64,000 nucleotides of DNA from Sarcophilus harrisii (lineage: Eukaryota; Chordata; Mammalia; Dasyuromorphia; Dasyuridae): assembly GCF_902635505.1 (NCBI RefSeq), contig NC_045428.1:65844141-65908140 (forward strand), given 5' to 3'. The translations under genes were made by a program, and so were the position numbers. The notes below the pieces were generated by a model. It did no database searches, had not been told where the DNA came from, and was given only the letters and a program-made list of their open reading frames with translations. Shown piece after piece: positions 38,932-48,657 of this stretch; the first letter of the stretch is position 1; each line of letters starts with the position of its first letter.

Positions 38932-41900
38932 TTACTGGTCTTTCAATTCCTTCAATCTTCTGATGGCAGATTTGACTGTGACTGCAGAGGTGGTACTGGA
39001 AAGAAAAGCAACAAAGTAAGATTTTCCAACTTTCCTTGTTTAACACAAGAAAGATTATGAAATCCCAACCAAAAAATTTCTTCAAATGCAAGAAATTCTG
39101 TCTTTCCCAAGTTTCATCTTAATGTTAAAATTTCTTGTGGGATTTTCAAATGGGACATGCAAAATTACATTCATAATCAATTCTGGGAGGCATATCAGCA
39201 GGAAAAAAAAGAAAAGCAAAAGTGAGTAGCTAGAAAAGTAGAAAATAAAAAGTGAGATATCAATTTTATGAGATAACAATGGCACTGATAGAGACTACCT
39301 TTAACATTTTATTGTTCCAATTTTGACTTTAAGAGCACCCAGTTAAGTGCAACTCATTTATATTTTGATCCCTATTGTGACCAGGGCTAAACATCTTCTT
39401 ATGTTGAATATATATGAATGCTGAGAAATTGTACAGAAGTGGGACAGGTCCATTCCCAGAGCTTAAAAAAATTTCTAATGTTTAGCAGTCACAAAAAGCT
39501 TTCACATTCACAACTCAAACCTTGCTAATTTCTGCACAATTTAAAAAATCTTGGGCATCTTGATTTATCAGCCCAGAATAGAGTATGGCAAATTGGAATG
39601 AAGAGAGCTTAAGAAACAGGTCTGCATACAGAAGAGGAAGAAGCAAGAGTTGTTATTTTTGGGATTAGCAATCACTTTTTTGTTTACAAATTTTTTTAAA
39701 ATTTTGAACACTTTAATAAGGAAGACTTCCTATTTCCTATATACTATCAGTCTTACTGTGGCTCAGCTGACAGCTTAGAAAGCTTCAACATTAATCTGGA
39801 ATAAAACCAAAAATATGTCGACTGTTTCTGAATAGTTTTTCCACTGAGACAATTGGGGTTAAGTGACTTGCCCAGGGTCACACAGCTAGGAAGTGCTAAG
39901 TGACTGAAGCAAGATTTGAACTCGGGTGCTCTTCACTTCAAGGCTGGTACTCTATCCACTACTCTAGCTGCAACTCTGAAAATATTTTAAAACAATTCCA
40001 ATTCACCTTCGTTATTTACTCACATTCAAGATACTTGTCATACTGATTCTTCACCCACCAAAAGTTCCATTATTTCCAATTTTAAAATGGTCAGAATTAA
40101 GATTTTGCAGTAGTGTTCTTTTCCAAGCTATGTAACCAGCAGAGGGAGCACCTTTCCCCTTTTCCTTTCCATTCAAAAATGGAGCCCCTCTCCAAATTTC
40201 TCCATCATTAAATTATGAACAATTATGAATCTTCAGAAGCGTTTTAAAAGTTAACAAAGCTACCAGCAAAATCTGGATGTGATAAGAATTGACTCATTGG
40301 GGTTGAGGTAATATTCCATGAGATACAACATGTACAAGTTTAAGTATATACAAACAATATTCTATGGAAATAAAGGTAATTTCAGACTAAGTACAGAAAT
40401 TAAGGAAGGGTCTCACGTACCAAGTGAAAATGGGTAGGAATTGCCCTGCAGACATGAGAGACAGCCTGTACAAGGCTTAATATACCAACAATTTCCAACA
40501 GAGCCCCCTATTCTGACCTATGCAAATTGTCCTACAGCTTCTCCATCTATAGCTCTGCACAATTTATCTCATTACATTCACAAAGACAACATCCTTCCCA
40601 TGCAGGGACCAATACCTGTATATGTATAGGTATGTGTTTTTAGTTGAGTGACACCTCAGAAAAACATTATCTGACTGCTGGCATCATAACCTGTCATGGA
40701 ACATTGTAGGCATCAGAACTGGACTAACTTTTTTAGTTCTGCTCTCTAGATCCACCCACCCTGGCGCAATTGACTTACTTGTAGGTCCATGCACCACCAG
40801 CTACTGTTTTCATACAGGATCCACAATGCCAGATACCCACGGCCCGTCTCTTCATTTTGGTCTATAAAAAAAGAAATTTCCCACATGAACTAACCCAAAG
40901 GCACCCTGACTTTCCATCCTTATAGAATACAAGGAGCTTCATTGTTTCAGCTATCTAAAAACTGTCAGATGTAATGCTCAGGTCTGAGCAATATCACATC
41001 CTCTCCTTTAGAATGCCTCTCCCCAAAGTATTAAAAACTTCTAGTCAACAAAAAGTTTATTATGACTTCTCTGCAAAAATTTTTGCCATTTTCCACTTAA
41101 ACCTTTAATAACTGTAAATTTAGCGTCATTCCTAACAGTTATATTTATGTAATCACTTTCAACAACTTTTAGGCAGGTAGCATCTTTTTGAGACTGCTCA
41201 AGGCCACAATTAGACAAGGACAGCTGGAATTTTAGAAGGGCAAACTTGTAAACTGCCTCACATTTCACATCTGACAACTAAAAGACAGTTCTATAATAGG
41301 AAAAAAGCTCTAAACAATGGTAGCTATTTGTTCTTTCCCCTTCATGTTTCATCTCCCATTTGATTGCCTTTGCTCAAGAACCCCAGACCTATGTGCTCTT
41401 CCCCTTCCCCTCCTAGTCAAGGTTTTTATCAAAAAGCCAGGTGATCAGTGATACTCAAATTCTTATTTTCTCCACTTAGAATTCAAACTCCCTTGAAGAC
41501 AAGGACTGTTTAGTCTTTTTTTCTATCCATGGGGCTTAGTACAATGACAGGCACAAAGAAGGCATTTAACTTTAAAAGGTTAGTTTTAATGATTAAAACA
41601 AAGAAAAAACAAACCAAACAAACAAAAAAAACCGGGAGGGGGCTAGAGGGCAGAAAACAATACTATGGGTGATGGGTGAGTTCTACGGTCAGTCCCTAAC
41701 CCTACACCTTACCTTGCCACAGAAGGAGCAGGTATACTTGGCATGCTGGCTAATTTCAATTTTCTTCACCATTTTTCTGAGGGATGCACCGTAACGTGTT
41801 CCATATTTACCAACAATTCCGACCTTCTTGGTACGTTTAGCCTGTGATGGTACAATTGTAGTAAGATTTAAGCACTGAACCTATTAAAACGAACAGTTCT

Positions 41901-43542
41901 GTCTTCAAGAAGTTTATAACTAAATGAAATCAAGAAAATTCAACAATTCCTTGTAATCTAGTGCTGAGAACCAAGTAGCAAAGATTGACCAGGAAAGGGT
42001 TTCTAAGTGTCATAGCAAATAAAAAGATGCATTTGATGTCAGGAAGCCCTGAGATCAAAGCCAGCTTCAAGCACTTTAAATGGAAGAGACTCTGGGCAGG
42101 TCACCTCATCTGTCAGCCTCAATCTCTTCACCATAATGGAGATTATAGCACCTCCTTGCCCTAAGGATCAAATGAGGTATTTGTACTAAGTTTATAAAAC
42201 TTTTATATACAAAACAAATACTTCATTTTGTACTAAGTTTTATAAACTTTAAAGTATTATAATAAATTCTGGGCATTACTTCAATAGCAACCAGAATAAA
42301 GTAACAATGGAGGTCAGTCAGGACAGACCTAATTCCATCTCATTGACCCCAGATAACCGTTACAAAGGTAGAACTCTGTTCTGGAAGAGGTTTGGCAATT
42401 GTTAATGCTGTAAAGTTACCCACGCATATATCCTGCAAATAAAAGGCTATTTAAAAAAAAAAAAAAAAAAAAAAAAGAACTGTTCTGGAAGAGGTAATGA
42501 AATCAATCAATATTTACTGTTATCCAAGGACTAGGGTACAAAACTGCCCTCAAGGAACGTACAAATCCAGATGAAATCAAATGCCATTTCATTCCCCTTA
42601 CAGAGGGTCCAATGCATGTATTTTGTACACACTAAACTAGCAGCGACTACAAAAGGAACCTGGAAACTAATTCGGCCGAAACGCCGAGGAATTTAGCAAT
42701 GGACTTTTTCTAAGAGATCGGTTATCAACTCAGTTAATTTATACACTCTCCCTTACGTTGGTTGCCCATGATCTAGTCCATGAACTCCTAGAAAAGGGGC
42801 ATTTTCTCCCTTTTCGTGGCATTCCGTCCCTCCATTTCTCCCCCGCACCGATATTTGCCCAACTTTTTTACAAATACCTCATTGGATCCTAACTGGGAGG
42901 GGGGGCGTTGGTGCCGTTATCACCCCCTTTTTTTTTATTCACTCGTGCCTGACTCAGGTTCCCAATTAGGGCTTTATACATAAAAAAAAACATTTCCTTT
43001 TCACTTTACTGAGGAAGGAACAGAGGCTGACTCAGTCCTCCTAAACGCCCAAGCTCAGCTCCCCACAAACAGCAGGCGCCTAATGGATGCTTCCAGGCCA
43101 GCTGCTGCACACGGCGGCTAGCGTGGTCGTAGCGGGGAGGGGGAGGGGAGGTCGCCAAGGCTTCCTTCCTCCTCCTCCTCCACGCGCACGCCCTCCCCCC
43201 ACCCGCAGCCTTCTCCTGGGCCTCCCCGCTGCCCGTGGCCGGCTCCCATCCTCCCACAACCCCCAAGCCCGGCCGGGGAAGCGGCCCCGCAGCCTCCGAG
43301 TACGCTTCCCTTCCCTCCCGGGGCCGCAGGCGCAGTCGCGCCGGCAGTGCAGGCCGCACGCAATGCCCTGGGCCCGAACCCTGGCAAAGGCCACCGCGGC
43401 GGCAGAAGGCCGGGCGGGGGCAGCGCTAGTAAGGCAGGGAGCTGAGAAGGACGACGGGGGTATCTGGACCAGAAGGGGCCCAGGAGTGGGGCGGATTGGG
43501 GCGGATGGAGGGAGGCCTAAGTGAAGAGGGGAAACTTACCAT
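38932..43542 (-). CDS. RPL37A: 60S ribosomal protein L37a (eL43), complete, four coding exons
   Basis: Structural protein of the large cytosolic ribosomal subunit. Coding exons on the minus strand: 43542-43540 (only the ATG, followed by GTAAG), 41841-41713, 40861-40779 and 38995-38932. All introns have GT donors and AG acceptors and the phases add up exactly (3+129+83+64 bases), giving 92 residues plus TAA. The protein starts [19 protein letters not shown] and ends RRLKELKDQ, the typical L37a sequence and length. Four cysteines, C39, C42, C57 and C60, form the family's C4 zinc-binding motif. No frame break is seen, and the introns show this is the parent gene and not a retrocopy. Intron 1 (about 1.7 kb) holds part of the CpG island and a tiny L1 insertion; intron 3 holds a SINE. 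An ATG-only first exon is known for this gene in mammals. Downstream neighbour of SMARCAL1 on the same strand, as in human. Confidence 0.97.
39845..39972 (-). mobile_element. Marsupial SINE (Mar1/WSINE-like) in RPL37A intron 3
   Basis: Reverse complement order: GAGACAATTGGGGTTAAGTG, GGGTCACACAGCTAGGAAGT, then CTCTATCCACTACTCTAGCT at the head. Sense with respect to RPL37A and well clear of the splice sites. Confidence 0.85.
41465..41580 (+). mobile_element. L2 3' terminus in RPL37A intron 2 edge region
   Basis: CTTGAAGACAAGGACTGTTT, ATGGGGCTTAGTACAATGAC and AGGCACAAAGAAGGCATTTA are L2 end landmarks. Antisense to the gene, between coding exons 2 and 3. Confidence 0.6.
42010..42200 (+). mobile_element. 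Old tRNA-derived SINE in RPL37A intron 1
   Basis: GATGTCAGGAAGCCCTGAGA, GACTCTGGGCAGGTCACCTC and AAGGATCAAATGAGGTATTT in sense order. Antisense to the gene. Confidence 0.6.
42392..42476 (+). mobile_element. Tiny 5'-truncated L1 insertion in RPL37A intron 1
   Basis: About 60 bases of L1 3' end (TTTGGCAATTGTTAATGCTG to AATAAAAGGC) plus a 25-base poly(A). The same sequence appears inverted at the 3' ends of the L1s at 14.7 and 53.0 kb. It is flanked by the direct repeat CTGTTCTGGAAGAGGT at 42376-42391 and 42480-42495, the target-site duplication. It is antisense to RPL37A. Confidence 0.9.
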
Positions 43543-43625
43543 GTCGACGGACGTAGGGCCGGAGCTCGAAGAGGAAAGAAACTCGTGCGCATGCGCGCTT
43601 TCTACGCCCAGGCCGGAAATGAAGG
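43060..43625. promoter_or_regulatory. RPL37A: CpG island over RPL37A exon 1 and the start of intron 1
   Basis: A dense run of CpG dinucleotides and high GC stands out against AT-rich surroundings. Most of it lies downstream of the transcription start inside intron 1, with an abrupt upstream end about 100 bases before the minisatellite array. Overlapping open frames of 60-145 codons on both strands here are a by-product of high GC and have no recognisable product. Confidence 0.85.
43543..43620 (-). promoter_or_regulatory. RPL37A: RPL37A core promoter and 5' UTR with pyrimidine-rich start and NRF1-type palindrome
   Basis: Reading the minus strand, TTTCTTTCCTCTTC (43581-43568) is a pyrimidine tract suitable for a 5' TOP transcription start, which would give a 5' UTR of roughly 30-40 bases before the ATG at 43542. 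TOP starts are the rule for ribosomal protein genes and tie translation to mTOR/LARP1 control. Just upstream is the perfect palindrome GCGCATGCGC (43587-43596), the core NRF1 site, and CCGGAAAT (43613-43620, plus strand) resembles an ETS/GABP site. No TATA box is seen. The exact start base is inferred. Confidence 0.75.
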
Positions 43626-43743
43626 CCGTAGAGGTGGGGCTAGATAGCAACAGAACTCTATGGTTAGGCTGTAAAAGCTAAGGATGAGTCCTCCAAGATG
43701 CTCTTCCTTCCTCTGGGCGGGATGCTGCGAGTGCTTGAAATAC

Positions 43744-45165
43744 AGTCACAGAGTATTAGATCTAGAAGAATTTTCATCGGAATATCGTATTTAAAAATAG
43801 GAGACCATACAGCCACAGAATACTAGATCTGGAAGAGATTTCATAAGAATATAGGATTTAAGAGTAGGAGGAGCCACTCAGTCACAGAATATTAAATCTG
43901 GAAGAGATTTTGTGGGAATATAGTAAATATATATAAATATTTTGTGGGAATATAGTAAATATATATAAATATTTCGTGGGAATATAGTAAATATATGCAA
44001 ATATTTCATGGGAATATAGTAAATATATAAAAATTTTGTGAGAATATAGTAAATATATACAAATATTTCATGGGAATATAGTAAATATATATAAATATTT
44101 CGTGGGAATATAGTAAATATATGCAAATATTTCGTGGGAATATAGTAAATATATAAAAATTTTGTGAGAATATAGTAAATATATACAAATATTTCATGGG
44201 AATATAGTAAATATATAAAAATTTTGTGAGAATATAGTAAATATATACAAATATTTTATGGGAATATAGTAAATATATAAATATTTTGTGGGAATATAGT
44301 AAATATATACAAATATTTCATGGGAATATAGTAAATATATATAAATATTTCGTGGGAATATAGTAAATATATAAATATTTCGTGGGAATATAGTAAATAT
44401 ATACAAATATTTCGTGAGAATATAGTAAATATATACAAATATTTCATGGGAATATAGTAAATATATAAAAATTTTGTGAGAATATAGTAAATATATACAA
44501 ATATTTCATGGGAATATAGTAAATATATATAAATATTTCGTGGGAATATAGTAAATATATGCAAATATTTCGTGGGAATATAGTAAATATATAAAAATTT
44601 TGTGAGAATATAGTAAATATATACAAATATTTCATGGGAATATAGTAAATATATAAAAATTTTGTGAGAATATAGTAAATATATACAAATATTTTATGGG
44701 AATATAGTAAATATATAAATATTTTGTGGGAATATAGTAAATATATACAAATATTTCATGGGAATATAGTAAATATATATAAATATTTCATGGGAATGTA
44801 GTAAATATATAAATATTTCATGGGAATATAGTAAATATATACAAATATTTCGTGAGACTATAGTAAATATATACAAATATTTTGTGGGACTATAGTAAAT
44901 ATATATAAATATTTCGTGGGAATATAATAAATATATATATTTAATAAATATATTGAATATATATAAAATATATAAAAGTAAGAGACTATACAGTAACAAA
45001 ATATTAGATCTGGAAACAATTTCATAGGAATATAGGATTTAAAAGTGGAGGATTCCATACTGCCACAGAATATTAGATCTAGAAGAGATTTCAAAGCAGA
45101 ATAAGATTTAAAAGTAGGAAGAGATTTCTAAGTTCATCTGTATTTAATAGATTATAGGATCACAG
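43744..45165. repeat. Nested AT-rich minisatellite upstream of RPL37A
   Basis: Two tiers are visible. The outer tier is a 66-69 bp unit containing CACAGAATATTAGATCTGG, with copies starting near 43744, 43810 and 43879 on the left and 44991, 45060 and a degraded one near 45155 on the right. Inside the third left copy a 30-32 bp segment (GTGGGAATATAGTAAATATA plus a variable AT end) has expanded to roughly 32-33 copies from about 43905 to 44935. The inner array has a higher-order period of 438 bp (about 14 units): the variant order starting at 44003 recurs starting at 44441, and the 63-codon frames at 44006-44197 and 44444-44635 translate identically. The outer unit resembles a dispersed repeat (CATAGATTTAGAGCTGGAAG type) seen at 1921, 36845 and 52370, its likely source. 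Confidence 0.9.
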
Positions 45166-45169
45166 ATAT

Positions 45170-45365
45170 AGATCAGGAGTTTTTGACTTATTTTGTGTGT
45201 TGTGGATGCCTTTGGAAGTCTAGCCAATGATGTTTTAAAATAAAATTAAATAAAACATAAAATATGTTTTAAAATAAAATAAAATAGAATTAAAAAGAAA
45301 CAAATTATGTTGAAATAATTTTCAAGATATTAAAAATTAATAATAATATTGAACATTTATATAAC
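45170..45365. mobile_element. hAT-type DNA transposon remnant
   Basis: CAGGAGTTTTTGACTTATTT, GTTGTGGATGCCTTTGGAAG and the A/T-rich AAAATAAAATAAAATAGAA stretch, then ATTATGTTGAAATAATTTTC, follow the same hAT layout as 38.3 kb. It abuts the right edge of the minisatellite. Confidence 0.5.
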
Positions 45366-45439
45366 TGAAATGCAGGTTCAGTGCTACATTCACTGTTCCA
45401 TCTTGCTGTTCGGGAGTATTTGACTTATGTCAAGCTTAA

Positions 45440-46090
45440 ATTTGCCTCATGGAAACTTTGACCATTAAAATTTTTATTATTTAAAAGTTAAGTACAAAAT
45501 AGAAAAGAAAAAAAAATCTTGTCATGTGCACACAGAACACAAGAGGTTTCAAACTACAAAGCAACAAATTTCTATTTCAAAAATCTTATATACCAAAAAC
45601 TGCAAGCTGCTCATGTTTTCTTTGCTTCCTTATACTTTTTGTTGCTGTTGTTCTCTGCTATGTATTTTTTACTTTTTCCCCTCTTCTCCCTCGCCCCAGA
45701 TGGCAATGTGCAGATATTCACATACATAGATATCTGTAATCATACATGTATACATTCATATGCATCTATATAAGACTGCACTATGCTTGTTTGTCCTGTT
45801 TCTCTGAAGGTGGACAACATCTTCTTTCATAATAATTCCATATTTTGAAAAATTCATCAATTCATTATTTCCTATACCATGGCAATATTCCAACCTTATA
45901 CTGCCTAGTTATTTTAAATAGTCTAAAACAATATTGGCTGGTATAGAGTGAAGTCTCCATATTTTTCTCTTTTAATCAAATGAAATTTAGCTTTAACTTT
46001 GATTACTGACCCTCTTTTTTAATTTATTAAACTCTAGTCCTGATCTTTATTATTACATTTCTATGTAGCTCTCATTTACCATTGTTTTTA
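45440..46090 (-). mobile_element. Old LINE 3'-UTR-like sequence
   Basis: A-rich left part (45440-45520), then CACATAGAACAC-like and CCCCAGATGGCAATGTGCAG segments and a T-rich right part resemble a diverged L1-type 3' UTR. Several 67-84 codon frames here have no recognisable product. Assigned by overall resemblance only. Confidence 0.4.
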
Positions 46091-46119
46091 GATCTGCCCT
46101 GTGGAGCAAGTAGTAAATT

Positions 46120-46290
46120 CCAAATACCTGTTTGGAAGTCCTCAAGCAAATTCTGGATGGGTGACCTTCAGTCACAGATTGTAAAGAGGATTCTCATAAT
46201 TGTCTCAAATCAGAATTGAACTCACAAAAGTGAATCTTCATGACTTTAGTCCTGGTACTGTATTCACTGTGCCACATAGGGGAACAACAG
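46120..46290 (-). mobile_element. Old tRNA-derived SINE
   Basis: CAGAATTGAACTCACAAAAG and TCCTGGTACTGTATTCACTG, then CACATAGG, in reverse order to the head. Confidence 0.55.
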
Positions 46291-46929
46291 TTGTAGAAAA
46301 GCATCCTAAATTTCCTGTTACCACAAACAGCAACTACTGACCAACTGCAACGATTGGGCAGACAAGCTTAAGAACCCTGGAAATAGCAGTATCCCCTAGA
46401 CCAGTGGCATTAAATTCAAATAGAAACGGGGTTCACTAATCCATACATAACAATTTCTGTATGCTGCCTATTGATGTAACCTTAAATGTGATATTATTAT
46501 GTTTTATTGTATTTTTATTTAGTTAACTAAATATTTCTCATTTACATTTTAATCTAATTTGGTCAAGTTTCCCAGCAATGTTGTCAGCCATATGCAGACC
46601 ATGTTTGATATCTCTGACTTAGAACACCAAACTTTCTACCAATTTAGCCCCCCACATCATCATCCAGGAAAGCAATTCTTGTGGATGGTTAACCTGGCAA
46701 TTGAACACCACCTCTTTAGCAGCCACAGCTATGGAAAACCCAGAAAAAAATTATCTTACCACCAGTCTTTGGTATTGTACATGGTTCAAAATATATTGTT
46801 CACATGTGAAAATGTATGCTTCATTCTGTATCTCTAGTCTACCATCTTTCTGCCAAGAGTCACTCTTCTGAAATCATGAGTAGACACCAAATTTATGAGA
46901 ATTCTGATATCTTTTGATATGATATAATT

Positions 46930-47108
46930 CAGGGGTTCTTAACCTGGGGTCTGTGAAGTGGTTTTTGATGTTCATTTCAGCAAAATCGATTTTCCTTATA
47001 ATTCTATTTTATTCTATGCATTTAAAAACATAATTCTGAAAAGAGGTCCATAAGCTTCATCAGATGGCCAAAGGAGTTAAAGAACATAAACAAGATTAAG
47101 AAGCTCTA
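46930..47108. mobile_element. hAT-type non-autonomous DNA transposon
   Basis: Ends CAGGGGTTCTTAACCTGGGG and GATTAAGAAGCTCTA form imperfect terminal inverted repeats. Flanking 8-mers ATATAATT (46922-46929) and ATATAATC (47109-47116) are a near-perfect 8-bp target duplication, the hAT signature. Confidence 0.8.
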
Positions 47109-47394
47109 ATATAATCCATTCTCCTAGTTTTGCTCATTTTCACCCCACATCAATTCATCAGTACAAGCCTCCCCAGACTTCTCTGAGTCTGGCATATTCA
47201 TTATTTTTATGGCACAATAACATTCTGTTACATTTGCAGACCAAAATTCATTAAGCTATCTCCAACTGATAGACACCTCTTTTAGTTTTTAGTTCTTTGC
47301 TAATGTGCTCTTTTCTCATTTTAGCGTATTCATAGCTTTATTTTCGTTCAAGGCTCACTCAGATCACCTCATCTCTAAAGACTTCTGAAAGAGA

Positions 47395-47610
47395 GAAAAG
47401 CTCAAATGTTCCCTCCTTCCTCAACTTTTCTTGAAGAACTTTGACTGTACCTCTCCTTTCCCCATTGGGTTGTATTATGTTTATAGGTGTACGTCCATAC
47501 TATATTCTACTCAGTAGGACATAAACTCCTTGAGGACTGAAGTTACTTTTTTATGTTGTATACCTAGCATCTAATACAGGGCTTTGTACATACTAAGTAC
47601 TTTGTCTCGA
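47395..47610 (+). mobile_element. L2 LINE 3' end
   Basis: GACATAAACTCCTTGAGGAC, ACCTAGCATCTAATACAGGG and CTTTGTACATACTAAGTAC. Confidence 0.65.
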
Positions 47611-47944
47611 CTTGCATATAGGAAGTCCTTTCTTTATTCCAAAATTATCCTAGCTCCTTCAAACAGGCTGGAAAATCAACCTGTCAATCCACAAATTTTT
47701 TATTGAGTGCTTACTATGTGCCAGGAACTGGGCTGAATACTGAGAATACAAGAAGAAGCAAAAATAATCCTTTAAAGGAACTTTTGTTCTAATGGGGGAG
47801 AGAACACATTCCCAAATTGATACATACAATTAACTAGACAAAATGGAAGGTAGCCTTTGAGGACAGGAACAGGCATCTGAGGGCAGGGAGAAGAGCTTGG
47901 GGAAAGAGGCTTATATTTGGTTTTGTTGATATATTGTTTTACAT

Positions 47945-48540
47945 TTTAATTTATTATTTATTTTTAACATTCTTTTTTAAATTTTGAGATTGAAATCCTT
48001 TCCCACCCACTCCACCCACTGAGAAGGCTAGCAATATGATATCAATTATACATGTGAAATCATGCCAAACATTTCCATATTAGCCATATTTTTTAAAGAA
48101 CATGAAAAATAAAATGAGAAAATTATACTTCGATTTGGACTCAGAATTTATGAGTTCTCTCTCTAGAGGTGGCTAGCATTTTTTCATAGTGTTGGTTTTT
48201 ACTAATTTCCAACTCTTCATGATTTTAACTGTCCATTGGAGTTTTTTGGTTAAAGATGCTGGAACTGTTTGCCATTTCCTTCTCTAGTATTACAAAGGCA
48301 GGGGTTAAGTGACTTATTCAGAGTCATACAACTATTAAGGTCAGATTTGAACTTTGTTGTTTCTGGAGTCAGATCTGATATTCTTGTCTACTGCAACACC
48401 TGGCTTCTCCCTTTTTCATTGTGAGTCCTTTGGATTATCCTGGATCAAAATAGCCAGGTCTTTCACAGTTAGTCATTACAGCATTAATCTCTTGGTTCTT
48501 CTCACTTCCCTTTGGATCAGTTCATATAGGTTTTGCCATG
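47945..48540 (-). mobile_element. Older L1 3' UTR, interrupted by a SINE
   Basis: The segment around 47990-48180 (GCTAGCAATATGATATCAATTATACATG region) and 48410-48540 match the order of an older L1 3' UTR. A minus-strand SINE of about 0.2 kb (48200-48410) separates them. This element is the host of the younger L1 at 48.7-50.9 kb and continues at 50918. Confidence 0.65.
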
Positions 48541-48655
48541 TTTTGCTTTGTTTTGCTGTTAAAATCATATCCCTATCATTTCATAAAACTTATATAAATA
48601 TTTTTGTACTATAAGACATGTCTTGCCATGTTTTGTTTTGTTTTGCTTTGCTTTT
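48531..48655. repeat. 90-bp tandem duplication in the older L1, split by the younger L1
   Basis: A unit starting TTTTGCCATGTTTTG at 48531 is followed 90 bases later by TCTTGCCATGTTTTG at 48621. The second unit is cut at 48655 and resumes at 50918-50977, where AAAACCATATTCCTATC matches AAAATCATATCCCTATC of unit 1. The younger L1 therefore landed in the second copy of a pre-existing tandem duplication. Confidence 0.8.
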
Positions 48656-48657
48656 TT

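Noticed and set aside
38996-43539. Intronic snoRNA in RPL37A
   Set aside because: I looked for C/D boxes in the expected order on the gene strand and found no convincing pair; H/ACA folding cannot be judged by eye.
43006-43650. Several frames up to 145 codons, Arg/Pro/Gly-rich, on both strands
   Set aside because: GC-rich CpG-island composition; they overlap RPL37A exon 1 and its intron without splice logic of their own.
43905-44935. CRISPR-like array of 30-32 bp repeats
   Set aside because: The units are head-to-tail with no unique spacers, in a vertebrate nuclear context.
43878-45094. Series of 63-102 codon Ile/Tyr/Phe-rich minus-strand frames
   Set aside because: They are translations of the AT-rich minisatellite; repeat length variants keep frames open by chance.
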